64,000 nt of DNA from Cyclobacteriaceae bacterium (GCA_019638275.1 JAHBUC010000002.1:620001-684000), one strand, 5' to 3'; numbered from the stretch's first letter, positions 1 to 9,805 are shown. The notes: generated from the letters alone by a model not told the origin. Numbers and translations are program-made.

Positions 1-534
1 GACCCGCTTGTGTTTTTGAGCTGGGATCCACTTGATGAGCCAGGTGAGGATCCGGGTGATGTCGATATGGATTTATTTTTATGGTTGGATGGGGAATTGC
101 TAACATCATCGACTCAGGATGGGATTGCTTTTGAGGTGGCTACGTTCCCCGCGGGATTATCAGATGGCCAAATCGGACTAAGTTATACGTATTACAGTGG
201 TTCATCTGACGATCTTGAATTCTACGTTGAAATTTTTAACCCAGGAGGAAATTTTGAAGGATTTTTTCCAAATAGAAGATTCTATGAAGAAAAATATAAT
301 GCCAACAACAAGAATAAATATGATGAATCAGGTATCGCACCATTTATTGCACAAACAATGAGCAAAGTAGGTCTCGATTACTATAATGTTACCGGGATAA
401 CAGTGAATGAGTCGGGTAGTCGTACCATGAAACAAAATCGATTCTTGGCCAAAGAATCTTACAGCAAATTCCCAGCTGTTCCAATGGATAAAATTGCGGT
501 TAGTAAGCTTCGTTCTGCTATCATGAGCAACTAG
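1..534 (+). CDS. C-terminal part of an unknown protein (5' end outside window)
   Basis: The frame is open from the first base and ends at a TAG at 532-534, so this is the last ~178 residues of a longer protein. The visible part is acidic (DEPGEDPGDVDMD) with alternating hydrophobic and Gly/Ser residues (GLSYTYYSGSSDD), which suggests a beta-sandwich of an exported protein, followed by a basic, Asn-rich stretch and a tail ending in SAIMSN. No T9SS sorting domain or transmembrane helix is visible. A GTG at position 10 could be read as a start, but the frame continues upstream. I do not recognise the family. Confidence 0.6.
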   Translation, partial: DPLVFLSWDPLDEPGEDPGDVDMDLFLWLDGELLTSSTQDGIAFEVATFPAGLSDGQIGLSYTYYSGSSDDLEFYVEIFNPGGNFEGFFPNRRFYEEKYNANNKNKYDESGIAPFIAQTMSKVGLDYYNVTGITVNESGSRTMKQNRFLAKESYSKFPAVPMDKIAVSKLRSAIMSN

Positions 535-731
535 ATGGACCTTTTTTCTTCGCTATTACCCTTCACCAACTCAGTGTCACTCGTTGAGAAGTGAGATAAA
601 CGTAAAAGCGGCAATTGTGGCCGGGGAAATGTCGACCTCTGGTCATAATTCCATAATTTTCACCGATACACAGCATTCTATCAACTATTTTGCGGTTGAA
701 TGCGTTATCGTACCGTTCCAATATTGCAGTT

Positions 732-2834
732 ATGAATAAAGTTCTAGGAGCCGCCTTTTTATTACTCGCGTTGGTCTCAGCCGATGCCCAAATACTTAAG
801 CCTGCAAAATGGACATGGGCACCATCGAAAACATCGGTGAAAACCGGTGATCAGCTCGACTTGATTTTTACCGTAACTACCGATAAGACCTGGTATGTTT
901 ATGCCAATGACTTTGATCCGGATTGCGGACCAATGCTTACAACCATAACGCTTGAACCTCATGCCAGCTTTGAGCTTGTTGGTGAACTCAAAGCCATCAA
1001 TCCAATTGACAAGCACGATGAAGTTTTTGGTTGCGATGTTAAGATATTCAAAGACAAGGGAGAATTCCGCCAAACTATTCGTGTACTATCAACTGATCTG
1101 AAACTTTCAGGAACGTATGATGGACAAACCTGTACCGAGGTAGATGGAAAATGTATTCCATTTGATGGTGAGTTTTTCTTTACCGGAATCGCTGTAACAG
1201 GAAAGACCATTGAAGTTAAGACACCGGAAAAACCAAAGCAAAACGAACAAGCGCAAGTAAAAGAAACAACCGCTCCATCAGATGCATCACAGGAAGAGGA
1301 AGCAAAGACAGAAACAGTAACTACACCAATCCAATATGGCGCAGTTGCCGGTCCTGTACTGGACAAAACTGTTTTAGAAGGCGACAACAGCCTGGACGAC
1401 AGTTCATTTTTCGGTTACCTGGTTTTTGCATTTGTGTTGGGCCTCATCTCGTTGGTTACTCCGTGTGTTTTTCCCATGGTACCGATGACGGTTACTTTTT
1501 TTCTCCGCGATAACCAATCGAGAAGAGAAGGGATTCGCAACGCGATCATTTTTGGAATTTCCATTATCACCATTTACACGTTAGCCGGAACGTTGTTCGC
1601 GGTGTTGCTGGGTGCAGAAGGATTGAATGCGCTGGCTACCCATTGGGCACCCAACCTGTTTGTGTTCATCATCTTCATTGTATTTGCACTTTCGTTTTTA
1701 GGATTGTTTGAAATCAATGCACCTCACCAACTGGTAAATAAGGCCGATCAGAAAGCCGAAAAGGGTGGGCTGGCCGGTATCTTTTTCATGGCAGCAACAT
1801 TGGTGCTGGTTTCGTTTTCATGCACCATTCCAATTGTGGGTAACGTAGTGGTGATGTCTGCCGGAGGGCAAATTTTGAAACCCATTCTGGCGATGTTCTC
1901 CTATTCACTTGCATTCGCCATTCCGTTTACACTCTTCGCCATCTTTCCCGAGTGGATGAAGGGCATGCCAAAATCAGGTGGATGGTTGAATTCTGTAAAG
2001 GTTACGCTAGGGTTTCTTGAACTTGCACTGGCGTTAAAATTTTTCAGCATAGCCGATCAAGCCTATCACTGGGGTTTGTTGGATCGTGATACAAACATTG
2101 CTGTCTGGATTGTGATCTTTGCATTACTTGGGTTTTACCTGCTCGGAAAAATCCGCATGCCGCATGACAGCCCAATGGAGAAAGTACCGGTGCCGCGTCT
2201 CATTCTGGCAACGTTGGTATTTTCATTTGTGATTTACCTCGTGCCCGGCTTGTGGGGCGCACCACTTAAAGCATTAGCGGGTTACTTGCCGCCACAATAC
2301 ACGCACGATTTTGATCTTGTGTCGATGACGCGCAGCACACGCGCAAATGAAATTTGTGATTTGCCTAAGTACACCGATTTTCTTCACCTGCCGCACGGCT
2401 TGAATGGATACTTTGATTATGAACAAGCATTGGCTTGTGCACGTCAGCAAAACAAACCATTGTTTATTGATTTCACCGGTCATGGTTGTACCAACTGTCG
2501 TGAAATGGAGGCGGTGGTGTGGAGCGACCCGGCCGTATTGGAGCGACTGAAAAATGATTTTGTGATTGTGGCGCTGTACGTGGATGATAAAACTCCGCTA
2601 CCGGAAAGTGAATGGATTACTTCACAGTACGATGGTAAAGTGAAAAAGACCATCGGCAAGAAAAATGCGGATCTTCAAATTGCAAACTTAGACAACAACG
2701 CGCAGCCGTTTTATGTACTGATAGGAAAGGATGAACGCGTGTTGGCTTGGCCTTATGGGTACGACCGCAGTGTAGAAAAATTTGTGGAGTTTTTAGAAAG
2801 CGGAAAGAAGAAGTACGAAGAGCTGTATAACTGA
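732..2834 (+). CDS. DsbD-like thiol:disulfide interchange protein
   Basis: Membrane protein of about 700 residues that passes electrons from cytoplasmic thioredoxin to periplasmic or secreted thiol proteins. Order: signal peptide (residues 1-19, ending SADAQ), an N-terminal DsbD-alpha/DsbC-corrector-like beta domain (about 25-160), an acidic low-complexity linker, a CcdA-type multi-helix membrane core (about 220-460) with Cys245 in TPCVFPM and Cys364 in FSCTIPIV, and a C-terminal thioredoxin-like domain with the CxxC pair Cys586/Cys589 (GCTNC). The full DsbD architecture is present. I chose the ATG at 732 rather than the upstream TTG at 690 because it begins directly with a good signal peptide. 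It stands alone on its strand. Confidence 0.9.
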   Translation: MNKVLGAAFLLLALVSADAQILKPAKWTWAPSKTSVKTGDQLDLIFTVTTDKTWYVYANDFDPDCGPMLTTITLEPHASFELVGELKAINPIDKHDEVFGCDVKIFKDKGEFRQTIRVLSTDLKLSGTYDGQTCTEVDGKCIPFDGEFFFTGIAVTGKTIEVKTPEKPKQNEQAQVKETTAPSDASQEEEAKTETVTTPIQYGAVAGPVLDKTVLEGDNSLDDSSFFGYLVFAFVLGLISLVTPCVFPMVPMTVTFFLRDNQSRREGIRNAIIFGISIITIYTLAGTLFAVLLGAEGLNALATHWAPNLFVFIIFIVFALSFLGLFEINAPHQLVNKADQKAEKGGLAGIFFMAATLVLVSFSCTIPIVGNVVVMSAGGQILKPILAMFSYSLAFAIPFTLFAIFPEWMKGMPKSGGWLNSVKVTLGFLELALALKFFSIADQAYHWGLLDRDTNIAVWIVIFALLGFYLLGKIRMPHDSPMEKVPVPRLILATLVFSFVIYLVPGLWGAPLKALAGYLPPQYTHDFDLVSMTRSTRANEICDLPKYTDFLHLPHGLNGYFDYEQALACARQQNKPLFIDFTGHGCTNCREMEAVVWSDPAVLERLKNDFVIVALYVDDKTPLPESEWITSQYDGKVKKTIGKKNADLQIANLDNNAQPFYVLIGKDERVLAWPYGYDRSVEKFVEFLESGKKKYEELYN

Positions 2835-2888
2835 CTTTGTGCAAAGAGGCACCAGCTCAGCATAAACTAGAGCCTAATTCATAGTGTA

Positions 2889-2905
2889 CTTTGCGCCTTT
2901 GCGTG
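2889..2905. repeat. CTTTGCG-type short dispersed repeat, copy 1
   Basis: Two CTTTGCG units in a row (CTTTGCGCCTTTGCGTG) sit in the gap between the DsbD stop and the end of the DUF3820 gene. The same core recurs in other intergenic gaps of this window (about 16912, 21040, 26473). Just upstream, 2835-2846 reads CTTTGTGCAAAG, a perfect palindrome. Function unknown. Confidence 0.5.
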
Positions 2906-2925
2906 AAAATTTTAGGAGGGATGTT

Positions 2926-3138
2926 TCATCTCTTTCTCAACGGCTCCAACAGATGCATCAGTCCGTTGAGTTTTATCTCGTAAGCAGTAGCCATCAACTC
3001 TCCAAGCTTACCTTTCGGAAAGCCTTTCCGTTGAAACCACGCCAGGTAAAACTCGGGCAAGTCGCACAGTACAGTGCCCTTGTATTTGCCAAATGGCATT
3101 TTCATAGTGGTGAGTTCTATCAGAACATGTTTTTGCAT
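2926..3138 (-). CDS. DUF3820 family small protein
   Basis: A 70-residue protein matching what I recall of DUF3820 (putative quorum-sensing-regulated virulence factor family): the signature KMPFGKYKGT, then LPEFYLAWF, then GFPKGKLGEL and a closing EIKLNGLMHLLEPL. The family is a small alpha/beta protein of unknown biochemical role, common in Proteobacteria and Bacteroidota. I chose the ATG at 3138, which has AAAGG a few bases upstream, over an in-frame TTG at 3156. The opposite strand carries a longer open frame (2884-3195), rejected because this frame shows the family signature. Confidence 0.8.
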   Translation of the reverse strand: MQKHVLIELTTMKMPFGKYKGTVLCDLPEFYLAWFQRKGFPKGKLGELMATAYEIKLNGLMHLLEPLRKR

Positions 3139-3201
3139 ATGGCCTTTGGAGCTCAAAAATTGAACTTTTTAACAAAATCTCTTACATTTACCTGACTATT
3201 A

Positions 3202-3216
3202 CAGGTTCTGAACCTG
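3202..3216. promoter_or_regulatory. Perfect 15-bp palindrome between divergent genes
   Basis: CAGGTTC-T-GAACCTG is a perfect inverted repeat with a single central base. It lies in the shared upstream region of the DUF3820 gene (start 3138, minus) and the M23 peptidase (start 3265, plus), the usual place for an operator of a dimeric regulator. It is followed on the plus strand by AATTTTTT, so a weak terminator is an alternative, but no plus-strand transcript obviously ends here. Confidence 0.35.
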
Positions 3217-3264
3217 AATTTTTTAAACTTTAGGCCGATTTTTTTAACGCATTAAAGGGCAATC

Positions 3265-4536
3265 ATGATAAAGCGGATGCTTTTACGTGTATGTGTTTTT
3301 CTCATTTTAGGTGTTCTCATCTATGGTGACCTTACGCTTCCGGGCGAGGTTGTTTTTGAGGATAAATCTATAGCGCTTGACTTTGACTGGACTCCGCCAA
3401 CGATGCTGTATGGTATGGTGGTGGATAATCATGAAGTGATTGAAGATCGCGTAAAGCGTAATCAATTCCTGTCGGACATAATGCGTGAGTACAATGTTCC
3501 GGTAAAACTGATTAACCAGGTGGCTTCGCTTCCACGTCATGTTTTCGATGCACGAAAAATAATTCCAGATAAAAAGTTTACGTTCATCCGCAGCGCAGAT
3601 TCTTTACGCATACCAAAAGTTTTTGTGTATGAGCCTAACCCAATCGACTATGTTGTGTTTCGGTTTGGCGATTCGTTATCTGTAGATGTTTGCCAACGTG
3701 ATGTTACGGTTGTAGAGAAATCCATTTCTGGGGTAATCATGTCTTCTTTGTCGCAGACGATCAATGAACTTGGATTATCGCATGAGCTGACCAATAAGTT
3801 TGTTGACATATTTGCCTGGCAGGTTGACTTTCAACGCCTGCAACAAGGTGATCAGTTTAAACTTATTTACGAAGAGCAACAGGTTGATGGAAGATTTATT
3901 GGCGTAAAGCAGATAAGCGGAATTTACTTTAATCACTTTGGGAGCAGCTATTATGCTATTCCATTCGATCAGGGTAACGGATTGGATTATTTTGATGAAG
4001 AAGGCATGAGCTTGCGTAAAGCATTATTAAAGTATCCGATTGAGTTCACCCGTATCAGTTCACGGTATAGTCAAAACAGACTACATCCTGTACAAAAGGT
4101 TTACAAGCCACATTTGGGTACCGACTTTGCCGCACCTACCGGCACCCCCATTCGTTCAGTAGGTGATGGTATCGTTCAGGAGGCACAATATAAATCCAAC
4201 AATGGTAACTATGTGAAAATAAGGCATAACGCCACATACACCACGCAATACCTGCACATGTCTAAAATTGCGCCAGGCATTAAACCCGGTACACGTGTAC
4301 GGCAAGGGCAGTGGATTGGCAATGTGGGAAGCACCGGTTTAGCCACAGGGCCACACGTTTGTTACAGGTTCTGGAAAAATGGGGTGCAGGTTGATGCGTT
4401 GCGTGTAGAATTGCCGCCTTCAGAGCCGATTACAGATGAATATCGTGAAGCGTACAAGATCGCCCGCGATGCAACGATTGAAAAACTCAATGCCATCCCT
4501 TCGGTTTTTCCGAATACGTTTGCCTCGCTTAATTAA
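3265..4536 (+). CDS. M23 (LytM-type) peptidase
   Basis: Cell-envelope endopeptidase or scaffold of the lysostaphin/LytM family, 423 residues. An N-terminal hydrophobic segment (about residues 5-20) anchors or exports it; a middle region resembles the substrate-occluding domains of this group; the M23 domain occupies about 275-385. Metal-site residues are His283 and Asp287 in HLGTDFAAPTGTP and His331 in YLHMSK. The usual HxH motif reads GPHVCY here (His364, Cys366), so the second His, normally a zinc ligand, is a Cys. I recall this variant in other Bacteroidota M23 proteins, and Cys can bind zinc. It stands alone. Confidence 0.88.
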   Translation: MIKRMLLRVCVFLILGVLIYGDLTLPGEVVFEDKSIALDFDWTPPTMLYGMVVDNHEVIEDRVKRNQFLSDIMREYNVPVKLINQVASLPRHVFDARKIIPDKKFTFIRSADSLRIPKVFVYEPNPIDYVVFRFGDSLSVDVCQRDVTVVEKSISGVIMSSLSQTINELGLSHELTNKFVDIFAWQVDFQRLQQGDQFKLIYEEQQVDGRFIGVKQISGIYFNHFGSSYYAIPFDQGNGLDYFDEEGMSLRKALLKYPIEFTRISSRYSQNRLHPVQKVYKPHLGTDFAAPTGTPIRSVGDGIVQEAQYKSNNGNYVKIRHNATYTTQYLHMSKIAPGIKPGTRVRQGQWIGNVGSTGLATGPHVCYRFWKNGVQVDALRVELPPSEPITDEYREAYKIARDATIEKLNAIPSVFPNTFASLN

Positions 4537-4620
4537 GCGCATGGTCTCTGGCAAAAATTAAAATAGCTTTCTTTCAACTTTATTCAACTATTTTCGTCTA
4601 ACCTAGCGTTATCGTTTGGT

Positions 4621-6924
4621 ATGCGAAAACTCACCCTCATTTTTCTCTTGCTGTCGGCCATACCGTTGTATAGCCAAAAAGTTGCCCTTGTGCTAAGTGG
4701 TGGTGGAGCCAAAGGAATTGCGCATGTAGGTGTACTCAAGGCGCTGGAAGAACACAACATACCCATCGATTACATTGTTGGCACTTCTATGGGTGGCATT
4801 GTAGGGGGTTGTTACGCTGCCGGTATGAGCCCGCTACAAATTGAAGAGATGATTCTTTCTGAAGATTTTCTTCGGTGGGTGACGGGTTTACCAGAGAAAG
4901 GATTCAACTTTCATTATTATAGTGATGAGATAAGCCCGGGTTTTCTCAGGCTAGATCTTTCGTTAGACTCAACACTCTCGGTTCAATTCAATACCAGCCT
5001 GGCCAACGATGCTTCATTAAACTTTGCACTTACAGAAAAGATGGCGGTGGCTTCAGCCATTTCGCGCAATAATTTTGATAGCCTGTTTGTTCCCCTGCGG
5101 GTAATGGCGGCAGATGTGTTTTCGCAATCGCAGGTTATTTTAAAGCGAGGGTCGTTGAGTGATGCTTTACGCGCCACACAAACAGTTCCCTTTTTTTATA
5201 CCCCCATCCGCATTGATGATAAATATCTTTTTGATGGCGGGGTGTATAACAATTTTCCGGTTGATGTAGCTCAACAGGAATTTAATCCTGACGTGCTGAT
5301 CGGCTCCAATGTGTCATCCAAGATTTTTAAGGACTATCCGTACAAAGACGATGATAAACTCATTAACCGATCATTGCTGTATATGTTGCTGGATAAATCC
5401 GATCCGGCCGCTATTCCGGACAGTGGAGTTTACATCCAGCCAAATCTGGAGGGTTATACATCGTTTGATTTCGCGCGGGCCAAAGCGTTAATCGATAGCG
5501 GGTATGTTCAAACGATTAGGCAACTTGAAGAACTGAAATTGAAGACCGCCCGATCGGACAAAGGAACGGCAGTTGAAGCCAAACGGGAAGCCTTTGTTTC
5601 CAGGGGTACAGCAATTACCATTCGGGAGATTGCATTTAGAAACTTCAACGCGCGTCAACGTAAGTACATTCGTAGAATTTTTAATGTAAAGGCAGACGGA
5701 ACAAACATGCCCATGAGCATCAGGGATGCCAAGCGAGGTTATTTTAAACTCATCACCGAGCCGTACTTCAGTAATGTGCACCCTACCCTTCGGTATGATT
5801 CGGGCAAATCCGACTTTTGTCTTCAACTAACACAACGGCCTCAAAAAAATTTCCAGGTAGATTTTGGCGGGGTAATGGCTTCGCGAAATATCAGCAACCT
5901 GTACCTGGGGCTCGACTATTACTACTTTAAAAATTCACTCACACATTTTTTTATCGGAGCACAAACCGGCAGCTTCTATAAATCACTCATGGCAAATACG
6001 CGAATTGATTTGCCTTATCTCGGGCGCTTCTACATTCAACCCGAAGTGGTATTGAGCGATTACGATTATGTAGAAGGAACCGACCTGTTACAAAAAATTA
6101 CACCCACGGTGCTCAGGCGCTTCGACAGAAAGGCGGGAGTGCGTTTAGGATGGCCGCTGGGAAACACCATTAAATCAACAGTTGTTTTTAATGGCTTTAC
6201 AAATAGAGACCGGTATTCAAACACCAAGTCATTTAACAGTTTGGATACGCTGGATGTACTCAGTTTGCGAGGCTACAAAACCGGAGTGGTTTTCACCACC
6301 AGTAACCTGGACCGGAAGCAGTATGCATCTGCAGGTAAAAGCATTACGTTAAGCGGTTTTTACTTTAATACACGTGAGGCATATGTACCCGGTACAACCT
6401 CTGTCACTTCAATTTCCGATAAGCGTAACCATCAATGGTTCCGGGTGCGGGCCAGCGTTGAGCAGTACTTCAACAAAGGAACTTTCCGGCCCGGGTATTT
6501 TGCCGAGGCTGTGTTTTCAAATCAGCCTTTCTTTTCCAATTACTTCGGCACCATTATCAATACCCCTGGGTTCTTTCCCATTCAGGATAGCCGCACCCTT
6601 ATACTTGAAAATTTCCGATCGCCCAATTACCTGGCAATCGGAGCCAGAAACGTGATTGTAATTCGCCCTAGAACTCTCGACTTGCGCGTAGAGGGCTATG
6701 TGTTTAAACCGCTGGATTACATCACACAGGGGGGTAATCAGGAAGCCCGAAAAAATGGAGATTTGAGTACCCTTTTCTTTGCCGGTTCAGCCGGGCTGGT
6801 TTACCATTCCTTAATAGGCCCGGTTAGCTTAAGCGCCAATTATTACGATGATGTTGAAAACAAATTTGGCGTATTATTCCATGTAGGATTTTTATTGTTT
6901 AATAAGCACACCCTGGAGGACTAA
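4621..6924 (+). CDS. Patatin-like phospholipase fused to POTRA and outer-membrane beta-barrel
   Basis: 767-residue exported protein. After a signal peptide (residues 1-18, ending LYSQ) comes a patatin domain: oxyanion GGGAKG, nucleophile motif GTSMG with Ser56, and catalytic Asp205 in DGGVYNNFP. From about residue 335 a POTRA-like domain (ITIREIAFRNFNARQ) precedes an Omp85/BamA-like barrel rich in alternating aromatic strands that runs to the end. This is the layout of PlpD/FplA-type (type Vd) proteins, in which the barrel exposes or anchors the lipase at the surface. Substrate is unknown; phospholipase A activity is inferred from the family. Neighbours are other envelope genes. Confidence 0.88.
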   Translation: MRKLTLIFLLLSAIPLYSQKVALVLSGGGAKGIAHVGVLKALEEHNIPIDYIVGTSMGGIVGGCYAAGMSPLQIEEMILSEDFLRWVTGLPEKGFNFHYYSDEISPGFLRLDLSLDSTLSVQFNTSLANDASLNFALTEKMAVASAISRNNFDSLFVPLRVMAADVFSQSQVILKRGSLSDALRATQTVPFFYTPIRIDDKYLFDGGVYNNFPVDVAQQEFNPDVLIGSNVSSKIFKDYPYKDDDKLINRSLLYMLLDKSDPAAIPDSGVYIQPNLEGYTSFDFARAKALIDSGYVQTIRQLEELKLKTARSDKGTAVEAKREAFVSRGTAITIREIAFRNFNARQRKYIRRIFNVKADGTNMPMSIRDAKRGYFKLITEPYFSNVHPTLRYDSGKSDFCLQLTQRPQKNFQVDFGGVMASRNISNLYLGLDYYYFKNSLTHFFIGAQTGSFYKSLMANTRIDLPYLGRFYIQPEVVLSDYDYVEGTDLLQKITPTVLRRFDRKAGVRLGWPLGNTIKSTVVFNGFTNRDRYSNTKSFNSLDTLDVLSLRGYKTGVVFTTSNLDRKQYASAGKSITLSGFYFNTREAYVPGTTSVTSISDKRNHQWFRVRASVEQYFNKGTFRPGYFAEAVFSNQPFFSNYFGTIINTPGFFPIQDSRTLILENFRSPNYLAIGARNVIVIRPRTLDLRVEGYVFKPLDYITQGGNQEARKNGDLSTLFFAGSAGLVYHSLIGPVSLSANYYDDVENKFGVLFHVGFLLFNKHTLED

Positions 6925-7061
6925 ACGCTATTTTTTACGGAATTTTGCCGACCTTGCGTCTTATTGTAAGACAGATGCATCCATTAGGGCATGTATTGTT
7001 TTTAATCGATTTTGAATTTTTAGTTAAGTTTATCCCTTCATTTTAACCTTACAGCGGCTTC

Positions 7062-9095
7062 ATGAGAAGATGTTTAGCAGTCCTTGCCCTGATTAGCGCG
7101 CCCCTCTTTTATACCCAGGCTCAGATTGTTCAGTGGGCTTCAAAAGTTATTGAGTTTTCGTCTGAATTGACCCCCATTCAATATTCGGCCCAACAGGTAT
7201 TGGGTAAACCTAATGTTTTACCGGCTGGTGGTCAAAACCCAAATGCCTGGGCACCCGACAGGCCCAATCGTAAGGAATTTTTGAAACTGGGCTTTGATAA
7301 TCCTATTCAAATACAACAGGTAGCCGTTGCCGAGTCGCATAACCCGAGCGCGCTAACCCGAATTTTGGTGTACGATGAGGCCGGAAGAGAATACGAGGTA
7401 ATGACCTTGAATCCGGGGGCAGTACCGCTCAAGGCGATGATGCGAAATATTTTTATTGAGAAAACTTCCTATAAAGTAACGGCTGTTAAGCTGGAGTTTG
7501 ATGGGGCCGCAGTACCTGACTATTACGGCATTGATGCGGTTGCGATATCAGATTCAAATTATCCGATTGTAGCATTTATTCCGAAACCGGCATTGCTTGC
7601 TTCAGGCATTGTAATTGAACAGTTAGATGAAAATGTGAACAGCGAGTACGCTGAGCTTAACCCGATTCTTTCGCCCGATGGCAAAACGTTGTACTTCAGC
7701 AGACGAAACCATCCGGATAATATTGGTGGGGTTAATGACAAAGAGGACATCTGGTATTCTGAACTTGGAGAAGATGGCAAGTGGACGCTGGCAAAAAACA
7801 TGGGCCCCCAATTCAATAACGCCTATCCGAACTTTGTTAACTCTATCAACTCCATGACGCCCGATGGCCGCACAGCTGTTATGTTGTTAGGGAATAAATA
7901 TCTTGATAATAATAAAATGCAGGCAGGTGTATCCGTTAGCACAAACATTGGTGGCTCGTGGTCAAAGCCGGTTGCACTCAACATTACCAACGATTATAAC
8001 TTCAACGATAAAGCAAATTACTTTCTGGCCAACAACCGCAAAACCATGATTTTGTCTGTTGAGCGTGAAGACTCAAATGGAGATCGGGATTTGTATGTGT
8101 CGTTTATGAAAGACGACAGCGTTTGGACAGAGCCCCTGAACCTTGGAAACATTGTGAACACAGCCGGTGAAGAGTCAGCACCATTTCTTGCCGCAGATGA
8201 TGTAACCCTTTATTTCTCATCAAATGGTTTCAGTGGATATGGCGGAACGGATGTTTATGTATCAAAAAGACTTGATGATACCTGGGTAAACTGGTCGGAA
8301 CCTGAAAACCTTGGCCCTGAAATAAACTCACCGTTGGAGGACCTCTTCTTTAACATTCCAAATAACAGTGACTATGCCTACTATTCACGCGGCATAACTG
8401 AAACCAACCTGGATATTTTTCGGGTAAAACTTCCCATACTTCGTAGCCCCGAGCCGTGGGTTACGGTTAAGGGCAAACTTATTGACGCAGAAACCGGCAA
8501 ACCGATCGGTGCAAAAATTATTTACGAGCGTTTGCCTGATGGCATGGATGTAGGTATAGCGCAATCAAATCCTGAAACAGGTGAATATGAAATTAAACTT
8601 CCGGCAGGACATTTGTATGGTGTTCGTGCAGAAGCGAAAGATCACATTTCAGAAAGTCAGAACCTGGATTTGCGTAATGTAACAGCCGATATGGTAATAG
8701 AGAATAAGGACTTCACCTTACAACCTATTCAGGTGGCGCGTATTGATGAAAACGTTACCATTACCTTGAACAACATTTTCTTTGATTTTGATAAAGCTGT
8801 TTTAAAGCCTGAATCGTTCTCGGAATTGAACCGTATTGTCACACTCATGAATGAACGCAAGGGAATGCAGGTAGAAATTACCGGTCACACCTGCGACATT
8901 GGTGAGGATAACTATAACATGGGCCTTTCTGAGCGCAGGGCTAAGGCGGTAAGTAAATACCTAGCCGATAAAGGGGTTTCATCAGAACGAATTTCGGTGA
9001 AGTTTTTTGGCGAGACCCAGCCGGCTGTTCCCAACACCAACCTGGAGAACAGACGCAAAAACAGAAGGGTAGAGTTTAAAATCGTGAAACTTTAA
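7062..9095 (+). CDS. OmpA-family protein with PD40 beta-propeller
   Basis: 677 residues. Signal peptide (1-20, YTQAQ), a discoidin-like N-terminal region (about 25-165), PD40/WD40-like propeller repeats (about 200-455; LSPDGKTLYFS, MTPDGRTAVM, YFSSNGFSGYGG), a carboxypeptidase-regulatory-like Ig domain (about 468-555), and a C-terminal OmpA peptidoglycan-binding domain (about 565-677) with FDFDKAVLKPES and LSERRAKAVSKYL. The usual GHTD reads GHTCD, a variant I recall from this class. Likely a periplasmic protein that ties the outer membrane to the cell wall. An 8-nt gap to the next OmpA gene implies one transcript. Confidence 0.9.
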   Translation: MRRCLAVLALISAPLFYTQAQIVQWASKVIEFSSELTPIQYSAQQVLGKPNVLPAGGQNPNAWAPDRPNRKEFLKLGFDNPIQIQQVAVAESHNPSALTRILVYDEAGREYEVMTLNPGAVPLKAMMRNIFIEKTSYKVTAVKLEFDGAAVPDYYGIDAVAISDSNYPIVAFIPKPALLASGIVIEQLDENVNSEYAELNPILSPDGKTLYFSRRNHPDNIGGVNDKEDIWYSELGEDGKWTLAKNMGPQFNNAYPNFVNSINSMTPDGRTAVMLLGNKYLDNNKMQAGVSVSTNIGGSWSKPVALNITNDYNFNDKANYFLANNRKTMILSVEREDSNGDRDLYVSFMKDDSVWTEPLNLGNIVNTAGEESAPFLAADDVTLYFSSNGFSGYGGTDVYVSKRLDDTWVNWSEPENLGPEINSPLEDLFFNIPNNSDYAYYSRGITETNLDIFRVKLPILRSPEPWVTVKGKLIDAETGKPIGAKIIYERLPDGMDVGIAQSNPETGEYEIKLPAGHLYGVRAEAKDHISESQNLDLRNVTADMVIENKDFTLQPIQVARIDENVTITLNNIFFDFDKAVLKPESFSELNRIVTLMNERKGMQVEITGHTCDIGEDNYNMGLSERRAKAVSKYLADKGVSSERISVKFFGETQPAVPNTNLENRRKNRRVEFKIVKL

Positions 9096-9103
9096 ATCGG
9101 AAC

Positions 9104-9805
9104 ATGATCATGAGAGTGTTAATTCTTTGCGTGCTCTGCTTCATCACGTTCACAACCAAGTCGCAATCGGATAGCCTGATTGTGGTAGAGGGTAGAGTAC
9201 TTAATGCAGACACAAAAGAACCCGTTGTAGCGCGAATCACCTATCAAAATCTTCCTTACGGAAACCGGATGGGAGTAATCAACAACAGTGCGTTTTCATT
9301 TCCATTATTTGATGGTGAACGCTACTCCATTACGGTGGAGGCATCGGGGTTTGCATCTGCCAAATACATGCTTGACCCAGCAGAGGCCAATGCTGAAAAG
9401 CGCATCGTAAAAGATATTGAGTTACATCACACTACGGGTGCAACCAAAAAACATTCGGCTGGTTACGTAATGCGTTTGGATAACCTGATTTTTGAAGTAG
9501 CCAAATCAAAAATTGATCCTGATTCTTATGCGGAACTTGACTTGCTGGTGAAGATGATGAATGAGCACAAGAGCATGGTTATTCAATTGGAAGGGCATAC
9601 CGATTATCTTGGGGATGCAAAGAAAAATTTAAAACTCTCACAAGACCGTGTGGATGCCGTGCGCGACTATCTTATTGCCAGAGGGATTCATAAAAACCGT
9701 ATTAAGCTAAAAGCGTTTGGTGGTACCATGCCGCTTTCGCGCGATAACACACCCGAAGGACATCGTTTGAACAGAAGGGTGGAGGTTCGGATTTTACAGG
9801 AGTAA
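9104..9805 (+). CDS. Short OmpA-family protein, tandem relative of the upstream gene
   Basis: 233 residues: signal peptide (1-20, TTKSQ), a carboxypeptidase-regulatory-like domain (about 25-110; VEGRVLNADTKEPVVARITYQNLPYG resembles the matching domain upstream), and an OmpA C-terminal domain (about 120-233) with canonical GHTDYLGD and LSQDRVDAVRDYL. It lacks the propeller, so it looks like a partial duplication of the upstream gene. Its stop lies 4 nt from the convergent stop of the next gene, leaving no room for a separate terminator. Confidence 0.88.
   Translation: MIMRVLILCVLCFITFTTKSQSDSLIVVEGRVLNADTKEPVVARITYQNLPYGNRMGVINNSAFSFPLFDGERYSITVEASGFASAKYMLDPAEANAEKRIVKDIELHHTTGATKKHSAGYVMRLDNLIFEVAKSKIDPDSYAELDLLVKMMNEHKSMVIQLEGHTDYLGDAKKNLKLSQDRVDAVRDYLIARGIHKNRIKLKAFGGTMPLSRDNTPEGHRLNRRVEVRILQE

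Noticed and set aside
959..1387. 142-codon minus-strand frame
   Set aside because: Shadow of the DsbD gene; no domain signature, Ser/Val-rich sequence typical of antisense frames.
2884..3195. 103-codon plus-strand frame
   Set aside because: Antisense to the DUF3820 gene, which shows its family signature; this frame has none.
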